This document shows, one piece after another, positions 1 through 7,320 of a stretch of DNA of 64,000 nt. Location of the stretch: positions 43,609-107,608 of the forward strand of contig CASFCK010000002.1 of assembly GCA_949293265.1 (NCBI GenBank), given 5' to 3'. The translations under genes and the position numbers were made by a program. The stretch's first letter is position 1. The number at the start of each line of letters is the position of its first letter. The stretch comes from an uncultured bacterium. GTDB taxonomy: Bacteria; Bacillota_I; Bacilli_A; Acholeplasmatales; Anaeroplasmataceae. The notes beneath the pieces were generated by a model. The model saw only the letters and a list, made by a program, of their open reading frames with translations, searched no databases and was not told the DNA's origin.

Positions 1-1049
1 GTAGTGTGTCATATTTATGTAAGATTGAACGAAATCAAGTTAAACCAAGTTTAAAGTATTTAAATGAAATATGTAAAAAAGTAAATATAAGTAAATCTAA
101 TATTAATTATTTATTAAACAGTAAAGAAATGTTATTAGAAGCAATTAAAATGTTTTACTTTAAAGATTTAACTAATAAAGAAATCTATGAAGAAAAAATC
201 CAAGGACTAGATAACTATCGGACAGAAATAATAAGATTAATCTTTTCTTTAATAAGTAATGATTTAATAACGGCTAGTAAAATAATAAATAAAATATGGC
301 GTTTAATTAGTTCGTTAGCTGATTTTGACCTTATGGTTTTTGCAGGGTTTTATGGTATTTTTAAATTTTTAACTAAGGAATATGTTGAAGCTGCTGATTA
401 TTTAAAGTTAGCATTAGAATTTAATATCGAAGTAGATTATTTTAAGCCTACTATTTTACAATTTTTATTTAAAATTTGTTTTATTATAGGTTCAAAATCA
501 ATTTATAAATATTATAAATTATTAGAAGAAGAAAAAATGAAATATGGAGAAAATTTATCATTAGATGAGGTTTATTATTATTTATGTTTATTTTATTTAA
601 ATAATTATGATGATAAAGAATTTAAAAAAAATAAAATTAAAATTAAAAACAAAAGTTTTAGTTATAATTTAGAGATTTTAGCTAATTTAATGTTTAAAAC
701 AAAACTAGAAAATGTAAATGTATTTAATCTAAATGATTACGTTAAAATATTATACTTATTAGAAACAAACGACAAAGATCTCCTAAATATTATCGAAAAT
801 GCTAATTTAGATAGTGATAATAAAATATATTATAAATATTTATATTATAAAAAACATGATCTAGAAGAGGCATATTCTTTCTTGTTAAATATTGCTTATC
901 CTTATGCAATAATTAAAAACTTATATGAAAGAGCAAGATATTATTTAAACGAAATGATAAATAGTATATTTAGGACTAATAAATACAAAAAGTTTTTTGA
1001 TATGTATCGGGAATTAGACAAAGTATATGAAATTATTAGTAACATATAG
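1..1049 (+). CDS. 5'-truncated XRE-family regulator with helical C-terminal domain
   Basis: The reading frame is open to the left edge and the first in-frame start is a GTG at 6, so the true N-terminus lies outside the window. The first ~25 visible residues (SYLCKIERNQVKPSLKYLNE and the following ICKKVNI) match the second half of an XRE/Cro helix-turn-helix, where 'L-x-KIE-x-G/N-x-x-x-PS' follows the recognition helix. The remaining ~310 residues are helical, rich in Leu, Lys, Asn and Tyr, and resemble the TPR-like C-terminal halves of Rgg/MutR-type regulators; that assignment is inference. The stop is 9 nt before the next gene, a surface protein, so co-transcription is likely and the regulator may control it. 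No ligand or target can be named. Confidence 0.6.
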   Translation, partial: SVSYLCKIERNQVKPSLKYLNEICKKVNISKSNINYLLNSKEMLLEAIKMFYFKDLTNKEIYEEKIQGLDNYRTEIIRLIFSLISNDLITASKIINKIWRLISSLADFDLMVFAGFYGIFKFLTKEYVEAADYLKLALEFNIEVDYFKPTILQFLFKICFIIGSKSIYKYYKLLEEEKMKYGENLSLDEVYYYLCLFYLNNYDDKEFKKNKIKIKNKSFSYNLEILANLMFKTKLENVNVFNLNDYVKILYLLETNDKDLLNIIENANLDSDNKIYYKYLYYKKHDLEEAYSFLLNIAYPYAIIKNLYERARYYLNEMINSIFRTNKYKKFFDMYRELDKVYEIISNI

Positions 1050-1058
1050 GAGCAAAAA

Positions 1059-2495
1059 ATGAAAAAAATAAGTTTGTTTTTATTAATTTTAATAACATTA
1101 TTTGTTAATGGTCTAGTTAAAGCCGCATCATGGAGCTATGAGTGGGAAAATGTAGTTGTTGAAATACCGCTTTACGAAAGTTTAAATTCTTATGATGACT
1201 TGCCAAAAGCTACATTGTATAAAGATGGCACTTTAGTTAGTGACGCTAAAATAAGTTATAATCGTAATGGCGATTGGTTATATTACGCTAAAGATGTTGA
1301 TACTAGTAAAGTAGGAGATTATAAAGTATGGTATAAAGCGAGTGAATCACGTTATAAACCAGGTCATTGTCAAAATTATAAACAATTGATTACATTTAGA
1401 GTGATCGATGAAACTGCACCAAGTATTAATATTTTAAAAGATAAGATTATAATTCCTTTAGGAACTAAAGAAATGAATTATAATGAATATTTCACAATCC
1501 GTGATAATTCTAGCGAAGTTATAATAAATGTTGATGATAGTAAAGTTGATTATAATAAAATAGGAACATATGACGTTTTAATAGAGGCCATTGATATAAG
1601 TGGAAATAAATGTACAAAACATTTAGAAGTTTTAATTCAAGATGAAAATGGACCAGTCATTAATTTTTTAGGAGAAAATAATACTATTACGATTGAAAAA
1701 AACAGTGACATCATTTTAGATGATTATTTTAAACAATATTTTAAGGTAATTGATAAAATTGATGGTGATGTTATAAACAGTATGGAATATGATAAAATTG
1801 ACATTAATGTAGTAGCTAATAATAAGATTAGTTTTTATTTTAAAGATAGTAGTGGTAATATTTCTAGTATAGACATAAATGTAAATGTAATAGATGAGCT
1901 AGCTCCAAGTTTAATATTAAGTACCGACAATTTAAAATTAGATTATTTAACTGAACCTAGTTATGAATTGTTTAAAACATATATCGTTGAAGCTAAAGAC
2001 GGAATTATTGATCTAATTGATGAAGTAAAAATAGATTTTAGTGCAATTGAATTAAAAGTAGGAAGTTATATAGTAAAATATAGTGTAAGCGATGCAAGTG
2101 GAAATGAAGTAGAAAAAGATTTATTAGTTAATTATGTAACAAATAAAGCACCAGAACTTCTAGTAGAAGATGTTGTGATTAATGTTGGAGAGGAAGTAAA
2201 TTTAAAAGATTATGTTCAAGTAAGTGATAAATCAGATCTAAATGTAGAAAATAATATCGAAATTGATACTACGAAGTTTAATAATAAGGCAGCTGGAATT
2301 TATTATTTGAATGTTACCTGTCATAATAGTTCAAATTTATTTAGTAACGCTTATATGAAAGTAGAAGTTATTGATAATGAAAAAGATGTTACTAATTATT
2401 TAAATATAATATTAATAGGATTATTAGTATTAGGTAGTTGTGGATTTATAGTGTATAAAATTATTACTAAAAGAAGAAATAAAATTGCCAATTAA
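1059..2495 (+). CDS. Membrane-anchored extracellular protein with Ig-like repeats
   Basis: 478 aa. An N-terminal signal peptide (Lys-rich start, hydrophobic core, cleavage probably after ...LVKA near residue 22) is followed by several ~80-residue beta-rich repeats, at roughly 115-195, 196-280, 281-360 and 361-445. Each has the 'D-x-x-x-P-x-I/L ... Y-D/K-V ... A-x-D-x-S-G-N' pattern of DUF5011/HYR-type bacterial Ig-like domains. A C-terminal transmembrane helix (about 447-468) and a short basic tail (KRRNK) anchor it with the repeats outside. No LPxTG motif is present. The ATG has an AGGAG ribosome-binding site overlapping the upstream stop codon. Likely an adhesion or surface-structure protein; no enzymatic domain is visible. 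Confidence 0.7.
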   Translation: MKKISLFLLILITLFVNGLVKAASWSYEWENVVVEIPLYESLNSYDDLPKATLYKDGTLVSDAKISYNRNGDWLYYAKDVDTSKVGDYKVWYKASESRYKPGHCQNYKQLITFRVIDETAPSINILKDKIIIPLGTKEMNYNEYFTIRDNSSEVIINVDDSKVDYNKIGTYDVLIEAIDISGNKCTKHLEVLIQDENGPVINFLGENNTITIEKNSDIILDDYFKQYFKVIDKIDGDVINSMEYDKIDINVVANNKISFYFKDSSGNISSIDINVNVIDELAPSLILSTDNLKLDYLTEPSYELFKTYIVEAKDGIIDLIDEVKIDFSAIELKVGSYIVKYSVSDASGNEVEKDLLVNYVTNKAPELLVEDVVINVGEEVNLKDYVQVSDKSDLNVENNIEIDTTKFNNKAAGIYYLNVTCHNSSNLFSNAYMKVEVIDNEKDVTNYLNIILIGLLVLGSCGFIVYKIITKRRNKIAN

Positions 2496-2549
2496 GCTAT
2501 CTAAATAATAATAATTGTGTTAAAATAAGCTTCAAAGGAAGTGATCAAA

Positions 2550-5486
2550 TTGCGAGGCTTTTTATATGGTCAAACTGAATATAATCTCTTAAAGAATGCC
2601 GTAAAAATTGAAGAATATGTTGAACTAGCCAAAAACTTAAAATTTGATTACTTAAGTATTACTGATAGCAACTTATATGGTTTTTATAAATTCTATAAAC
2701 TTTGTTTAGAAGCTAATATTAAGCCGATCATTGGTTTAGAATTAGTAGTAAATAATAATTTAGATACAGACTTATTTTTATTATATCCTTTAAATAACGA
2801 AGGATTAAAAGCATTATTTCAAATAGAAACAGCTAAAAATAATAATGAGTTAAACATTGATTTATTGCAATCACTAGCAGGCAATATCGCCTTTATTTTA
2901 GTTGTTAGTAAGTCTTTTTTAATGCGTAGTTTAGTTTCATTGCCTGATGAAGCTATTAGTAAATTAAATTATTATAAAGAAAAATTTCCAAATTTTTATT
3001 TAGGAATTAGTTATCAAGTAAATAGTTATAACAAAATTAATTTAGATGCCTTAGCAATAGCCCGCAATATAGGGGTTTTAAGTGTATATATTCATCAATT
3101 AAAATATTTAACTAAAGAAGATGAAATAGTTTATGAAACACTCTTAAAAATAGGTAATAATACAGAAAAAGAAGAAGGTGATTTTTCTTTTTTTCAAGCT
3201 GAACAAAGTTTTATTGCTGAATGGATAGAATTATTTATTAATACTGATAACTTAGTAAATAAAATCAACTATCAAATAAATAAAGAAAAAGCCTTACCGA
3301 AATATCCGCTAGATAATAGCGAACAATTCCTAATTACTCTAGCAAATAAAGGGTTAGCAAAAAGATTAGCTAATAAAAATGTAAATTTAAAAAAATATCA
3401 AGAACGACTAAATTATGAACTTAATATAATTAACAAAATGCATTTTGCCGATTATTTTTTAATCGTCTGGGACTTTATTAAATGGGCTAAAAAACAAAAC
3501 ATCTATGTTGGGCCAGGTAGAGGAAGTGCTGCATCATCTCTAGTCGCGTATGCAATAGGAATAACAGAAATATGTCCATTAGATTATAATTTATTATTTG
3601 AACGTTTTTTAAATCCTGAAAGAATTAGTATGCCAGATATTGACACCGATTTTCCTGATAATAAACGAGATGAGGTCATTGCCTATGTAGCTGATTTATA
3701 TGGCAAGTATCATGTAGCAAGCATTAACACATTTGGAACATTTTCTTATAAGAGTAGTTTAAGAGATGTTGCAAGAGTTTACAAAATAGAAGAAAAAAGA
3801 ATTAAAGAATTAAGTAATATGCTTGCTAATAACAAAATAGATGACTTAGTTGAAATGTATAAATATCAAGAAGATATATATAATTTATTATATATCATTA
3901 AACGCTTAGACGGTATGCCTAGAAACATATCTACTCATGCGGCTGGTGTTATAATATCTGGACCTGATTTAAGGAATATAGTGCCATTAAATAAAGTTAA
4001 TAACTTATTGCAAACTGAATTAGAATATAATGATTTAAAAAATCTAGGTTTATTAAAAATGGATTTTTTAGGAATTAGAAATTTAACCATCATAGCTAAT
4101 GTTTTAGATGAAATTAAAATGAAGCAAATGGATTTTAGAAATATTCCCTTAGATGATAAAATGGTATATACACTACTTCAAAAAGCGGATACATTGGGTG
4201 TATTTCAATTAGAGTCAAGTGGAATAAGAAGAGTTTTAACTAAATTAAAACCAACAAAATTTACTGATTTAGTTGCTGTTTTAGCATTGTATAGGCCAGG
4301 ACCTATGGATAATATAGATGAATTTATAGCCCGTAGACATGGTAAAAAGTTTGTATATCTACATAAAGATTTAGAACCAATATTAGCTGAAACTTATGGT
4401 ATTATTGTCTATCAAGAACAAATTATGCAAATTGCTTATAAATTTGCTAATTATTCCCTTGGTAAAGCTGATATTTTAAGAAGGGCAATTTCTAATAAAG
4501 ACATAGACCAAATGGAACATTTACGAAAAGATTTTGTTCTTGGTTGCCAAAAGAATAAATATGACATTAATTTAGCTAATACAATTTTTGATTTAATTGT
4601 TAAATTTGCAAATTATGGTTTTAATAAAGCTCATAGTGTAGCTTATGCCTTAGTTTGTTATGAAATGGCTTATTTAAAAGTACATTATTTTGGTAATTTT
4701 ATGTCTAATATATTAAATAATGTCATAGGAGCTACTAACACTATGCAAGATTATTTAAAATATGCTAAAAGACATAATTTGGCAATCTGTGGTGTTGATA
4801 TTAATTTATCAACAACTAAATTTAGGTTTAAAAATAATAAATTATATTTACCTTTAGTTTGTATTGAACAAATCGGCCAACAAACAGCTGAAATGATAAT
4901 TGAAGAAAGGAAAAACGGCTTGTTTAAAAGCTATAATGACTTTTTAAGTCGGGTGAACATATCAGAAGCCCAAGTTGCTAATTTAGTTTATGCTGGAGCT
5001 TTTAATTTATTTAATCCAAATATTAAAAACTTGATAGAACATAATTCTAAAGAGGCTAATTTGATTGACAGCTTATTAGGAGAAGATCTAAAAATTGACG
5101 AAGAGGATTATTCCTTACCTTATTTGATTTCAATGGAAAAAAAGGTTTTAGGTTTTAATATAGCTTATGATCCTAGTATAGAAATTAAACCTTATCGTTT
5201 AAATAATAATGCCACATCATTAAATCACATAATATTAAATAAAAAAGAAATAGCAGTCATAAAATTCACTAATCTAGATTTAAAAAATAGTAAAAATGGT
5301 TATATATTGAAAGGCGAAATATATGATGATACTGCTACACTACCATTTGTAATTTTTAATAATTTATATTTAGAGATAAAAGATATAATTAATGAAAATG
5401 ATATTTATCTAATTGGTTTTGTTTATAAAAAAAATAATGACTTTGAGCCATGCTGTAATATTGGATTCATTAAAAAAATTAATTGA
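2550..5486 (+). CDS. dnaE: DNA polymerase III alpha subunit, DnaE type
   Basis: Replicative DNA polymerase of the C family, about 978 aa and shorter than the ~1100-1160 aa usual for DnaE. Visible features in order: an N-terminal PHP domain, the polymerase core with GPGRGSAASS (near residue 320), the catalytic aspartates in PDIDTDFPD (near 360) and the third in KMDFLGIRNLT (near 505), RPGPMDNIDEF in the fingers, and a C-terminal helix-hairpin-helix and OB-like region. There is no inserted exonuclease, so it is not PolC. The PHP motif is degenerate: the usual HxHS reads YGQT and the TDH reads TDS, so metal-dependent PHP activity is unlikely. I chose the TTG at 2550 because AAGGAAGTGATC sits 7-10 nt before it; the GTG at 2541 lies inside that ribosome-binding site. 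Confidence 0.95.
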   Translation: MRGFLYGQTEYNLLKNAVKIEEYVELAKNLKFDYLSITDSNLYGFYKFYKLCLEANIKPIIGLELVVNNNLDTDLFLLYPLNNEGLKALFQIETAKNNNELNIDLLQSLAGNIAFILVVSKSFLMRSLVSLPDEAISKLNYYKEKFPNFYLGISYQVNSYNKINLDALAIARNIGVLSVYIHQLKYLTKEDEIVYETLLKIGNNTEKEEGDFSFFQAEQSFIAEWIELFINTDNLVNKINYQINKEKALPKYPLDNSEQFLITLANKGLAKRLANKNVNLKKYQERLNYELNIINKMHFADYFLIVWDFIKWAKKQNIYVGPGRGSAASSLVAYAIGITEICPLDYNLLFERFLNPERISMPDIDTDFPDNKRDEVIAYVADLYGKYHVASINTFGTFSYKSSLRDVARVYKIEEKRIKELSNMLANNKIDDLVEMYKYQEDIYNLLYIIKRLDGMPRNISTHAAGVIISGPDLRNIVPLNKVNNLLQTELEYNDLKNLGLLKMDFLGIRNLTIIANVLDEIKMKQMDFRNIPLDDKMVYTLLQKADTLGVFQLESSGIRRVLTKLKPTKFTDLVAVLALYRPGPMDNIDEFIARRHGKKFVYLHKDLEPILAETYGIIVYQEQIMQIAYKFANYSLGKADILRRAISNKDIDQMEHLRKDFVLGCQKNKYDINLANTIFDLIVKFANYGFNKAHSVAYALVCYEMAYLKVHYFGNFMSNILNNVIGATNTMQDYLKYAKRHNLAICGVDINLSTTKFRFKNNKLYLPLVCIEQIGQQTAEMIIEERKNGLFKSYNDFLSRVNISEAQVANLVYAGAFNLFNPNIKNLIEHNSKEANLIDSLLGEDLKIDEEDYSLPYLISMEKKVLGFNIAYDPSIEIKPYRLNNNATSLNHIILNKKEIAVIKFTNLDLKNSKNGYILKGEIYDDTATLPFVIFNNLYLEIKDIINENDIYLIGFVYKKNNDFEPCCNIGFIKKIN

Positions 5487-5511
5487 CATTCTGTAATATA
5501 TGTATTATAAT
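5483..5511 (+). promoter_or_regulatory. Sigma-A type promoter for tRNA-Leu
   Basis: TTGACA at 5483-5488 and TATAAT at 5506-5511 are both perfect consensus with a 17-bp spacer. The -35 box overlaps the dnaE stop codon, and transcription would start about 6 nt before the tRNA. Confidence 0.85.
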
Positions 5512-5523
5512 AACATTCGCTAT

Positions 5524-5606
5524 GCGGGTGTGGCGGAATGGTAGACGCGCTAGGCTTAGAACCTAGTGCCCCCGGCGTGCAGGTTCAAGTCCTGTCACCC
5601 GTACCA
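5524..5606 (+). tRNA. tRNA-Leu (anticodon UAG)
   Basis: Acceptor stem GCGGGTG (5524-5530) pairs with CACCCGT (5596-5602, one G-U pair). The discriminator is A and CCA is encoded (5604-5606). The D-arm has TGGCGGAATGGTAGACGC, the anticodon stem CTAGG/CCTAG encloses loop CTTAGAA with anticodon TAG, a class II variable arm is present (tGCCCCCGGCGTGC region), and the T-loop is TTCAAGT. The long variable arm and A73 fit leucine; the anticodon reads CUN codons, chiefly CUA. It has its own promoter and is followed by a terminator, so it is transcribed alone. Confidence 0.95.
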
Positions 5607-5955
5607 TTAAGAAACAACTGTGCTAATTCGAGATTTTATGCTCAAATTAGCACTTTTTCTTTATTTTTAGGCATTTTTGGTAGGGTTCAAGTCCCGTTAT
5701 TAGTAAAATTGCCTAGTTTTTTATTGCATTGTATTGGATTGATTCAACTTCATAAAAAAGCTTTAGTGTATTTTCACATGATAGGTACACCATTGCTCAC
5801 ATTTCGTGTCATTCGTGTAAATAACATATTTTTTTTATAAATAGGTTTATTTTTAATAATTATTCCCCCTTTTTTATTGGATTGATAAAAAATTTTTGAA
5901 AAAAGTGTTCAAAATGAAGATTTTTGTCCCTTATCTATTGAAGGAGGTAAGTTAT
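5607..5955. other. Gene-free stretch after tRNA-Leu with terminator and tRNA-like T-arm fragment
   Basis: No supportable coding region. It holds the tRNA terminator (5620-5660) and then, at 5690-5706, a second tRNA T-arm-like motif, TAGGGTTCAAGTCCCGT. This shares GGTTCAAGTCC with the tRNA-Leu T-arm but has no convincing acceptor stem or CCA around it. The rest is AT-rich with no recognised element. It marks the left boundary of the accessory island. Confidence 0.5.
5620..5660 (+). terminator. Intrinsic terminator after tRNA-Leu
   Basis: GTGCTAATTCGAG (5620-5632) pairs with CTCAAATTAGCAC (5641-5653) with a single C-A mismatch across an 8-nt loop, followed by TTTTTC. Confidence 0.85.
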
Positions 5956-6207
5956 ATGGTTAAAGAAGAAGTTATTAAGCTTAAAATTGAAGGAAAATCC
6001 TATAGTGAGATTTCAAGAATCTTAGGAGTAAATGAGTCTACAGCTAAAACTATTTATAATAGATTTAAGAGTAGTCATCCTGAATCATTTTGTCCTATGT
6101 GTTCAAAGTTCTTAATTCAAACTAAAGGACATCGCCAAAAAAGATTCTGTTCTAGTAAATATAAAGACCATTATTGGAACTTAATGAAAAACAAAAAGAA
6201 TAAGTAA
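5956..6207 (+). CDS. Small HTH protein with degenerate zinc-finger tail
   Basis: 83 aa from the ATG at 5956, chosen because AAGGAGGT lies 8 nt upstream; the longer frame from 5896 has no ribosome-binding site. The N-terminal ~45 residues form a sigma-70 region 4/HTH-like unit (GKSYSEISRILGVNESTAKT). The C-terminal part has CPMC and, 17 residues on, FCSS. This layout is known from small Firmicutes mobile-element proteins in which the last pair is FCS-x-x-C; here the fourth cysteine position is Tyr (FCSSKY), so zinc binding may be lost. It converges with a serine recombinase on the other strand, separated by a shared hairpin, which suggests a mobile-element context. Likely a DNA-binding accessory factor; function not established. 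Confidence 0.6.
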   Translation: MVKEEVIKLKIEGKSYSEISRILGVNESTAKTIYNRFKSSHPESFCPMCSKFLIQTKGHRQKRFCSSKYKDHYWNLMKNKKNK

Positions 6208-6222
6208 AGAAACATATGAGAG

Positions 6223-6252
6223 ACTAGGCAGTATTTAAACTGTCTAGTTTTT
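6223..6252 (+). terminator. Terminator between HTH/zinc-finger gene and recombinase gene
   Basis: ACTAGGCAGT (6223-6232) pairs with ACTGTCTAGT (6239-6248) with one G-T pair and a 6-nt loop, followed by TTTTC on the + strand. It overlaps the 3' end of the minus-strand recombinase gene. Confidence 0.75.
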
Positions 6253-6846
6253 CATTTTTTTATGTTCTCTAACCAATCTAAAGAACGTACCTCTAGATAC
6301 TCCTATAAGTGATGCTGCTTCACTATTTGTTGTTTCATGATTTATATATCTATCTAATATATCATTGGTGTTAGGTGGCGTGACTACTTTTGGTCTACCA
6401 AACTTAACACCTTTTTCTTTTGCGATTCTGATTCCTTCCATTTGTCTTTGCTTAATATTTGTTCTTTCGTTTTCAGCTACAAATGATAATACTTGAAGAA
6501 CGATATCACTTATGAACTTACCAACTAAGTTTTTACCTTCAATTCTTGTATCAAGTAAAGGCATATCAAGTACTTTAATATCGGCACCTATTGTTTTTGT
6601 AATATGAGCCCATTCCTCAAGTATCATATGATAATTTCTACCTAAACGATCTATTGATTTAACAATTAGTAGGTCGTCTTTTTTTAATTTCTTAATAAGC
6701 TTTTTGTAATTAGTCCTATCAAAATCTTTACCTGACTCTTTATCTACATAGATAAATTTATCATCTACTCCAAAATCTTTAATTTCTACATACTGCCTAT
6801 CGATATTTTGTTGTTTAGTTGAAACCCTAATATAAGCATAAATCAA
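6244..6846 (-). CDS. Serine recombinase, resolvase/invertase family
   Basis: About 200 aa, the usual length of small resolvases and invertases. The N-terminal catalytic domain begins IYAYIRVST, with the nucleophilic serine in RVS. Conserved arginines appear in SIDRLGRN and in AENERTNIKQRQ, and the long E-helix is followed by GRPKVV and a C-terminal HTH (NSEAASLIGVSRGTFFRLV). I prefer the TTG at 6846: GGAGG lies 8 nt upstream, whereas the GTG at 6855 is inside that ribosome-binding site. It would catalyse site-specific strand exchange for resolution or inversion, or act as a transposon resolvase. No crossover site with clear dyad repeats was recognised beside it. It belongs to the island between tRNA-Leu and the restriction-modification genes. 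Confidence 0.88.
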   Translation of the reverse strand: MIYAYIRVSTKQQNIDRQYVEIKDFGVDDKFIYVDKESGKDFDRTNYKKLIKKLKKDDLLIVKSIDRLGRNYHMILEEWAHITKTIGADIKVLDMPLLDTRIEGKNLVGKFISDIVLQVLSFVAENERTNIKQRQMEGIRIAKEKGVKFGRPKVVTPPNTNDILDRYINHETTNSEAASLIGVSRGTFFRLVREHKKMKN

Positions 6847-6861
6847 CTTAATCACCTCCGT

Positions 6862-6867
6862 ATTATA
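6862..6867 (-). promoter_or_regulatory. Candidate -10 box of the recombinase gene
   Basis: On the minus strand TATAAT lies just upstream of the GGAGG ribosome-binding site, implying a very short leader. No convincing -35 was found at normal spacing, so the call is weak. Confidence 0.35.
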
Positions 6868-7019
6868 TACATCTATAAAACGGAAGATTAATCAAGTAAT
6901 AAGCAATAAAAAAAGAAGTATCAAACACAATATAAAAATGTATAAATTATTGGAATTGATAAAAGTACAGAAAAAAGTACGTTTTATTTGCCATAAACAG
7001 AGATTTTTTGGAAAATATG

Positions 7020-7028
7020 TGATATAAT
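7020..7028 (+). promoter_or_regulatory. Extended -10 promoter of the restriction-modification cassette
   Basis: TGATATAAT is an extended -10 (TGn-TATAAT) about 90 nt before the controller ATG. No good -35 is visible, as is common for extended -10 promoters. Expected transcription start is near 7035, at the edge of the nested inverted repeats. Confidence 0.55.
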
Positions 7029-7036
7029 TATGGAAA

Positions 7037-7098
7037 ATTAGTGAAAACATTTGAGGTATCAAAACGTATACAATTTGATACTTCAAGACCTCACTAAT
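7037..7098. promoter_or_regulatory. Nested inverted repeats (putative operator or attenuator) before the controller gene
   Basis: The outer pair ATTAGTGA (7037-7044) and TCACTAAT (7091-7098) is perfect. The inner pair GAGGTATCAAA (7053-7063) and TTTGATACTTC (7074-7084) has one mismatch, and GAGGT (7053) can also pair with ACCTC (7088-7092). The whole block lies between the extended -10 and the ribosome-binding site of the small XRE gene. It is therefore well placed as the binding site of that protein or as an RNA structure controlling translation. Confidence 0.55.
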
Positions 7099-7116
7099 CA
7101 AAAATGGAGGTCTCAT

Positions 7117-7320
7117 ATGATTGATTATCAAAAAGCAGTAAAAGACTTAAGAGATAAGTTAATTATGACCCAAGCAGAATTTGCAAAAATGCTTGGCGTT
7201 TCTTTTACCTCAATCAATAGATGGGAAAACGGTCTTAATAGACCAACAACAGTTGCTAGAAAGCAAATAGTGCAGCTTTGTAAAGAAAACAATATCGAAT
7301 TGAAAGAGGTAAATGAATAA
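7117..7320 (+). CDS. XRE-type controller (C) protein of the restriction-modification cassette
   Basis: 67 aa from the ATG at 7117, which has TGGAGGTC 7 nt upstream; the longer frame starting at 7051 runs through the operator and is not used. Nearly the whole protein is one Cro/C1-type HTH: LRDKLIMTQAEFAKMLGVSF, then TSINRWENGLNRPT. Its TAA overlaps the methyltransferase ATG by one base (TAATG), giving translational coupling. Small XRE proteins directly before a methyltransferase and nuclease usually act as controller proteins that time their expression. That role here is inferred from position and from the dyad-rich upstream region. Confidence 0.75.
   Translation: MIDYQKAVKDLRDKLIMTQAEFAKMLGVSFTSINRWENGLNRPTTVARKQIVQLCKENNIELKEVNE

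Noticed and set aside
5538..5840. Open frame of 100 codons covering tRNA-Leu and its terminator
   Set aside because: It starts inside the tRNA gene, has no ribosome-binding site, and runs through the terminator.
6892..7131. Minus-strand frame rich in Ile, Leu and Phe
   Set aside because: It is antisense to the promoter and nested repeats of the controller gene and looks like AT-rich translation with no start signal.
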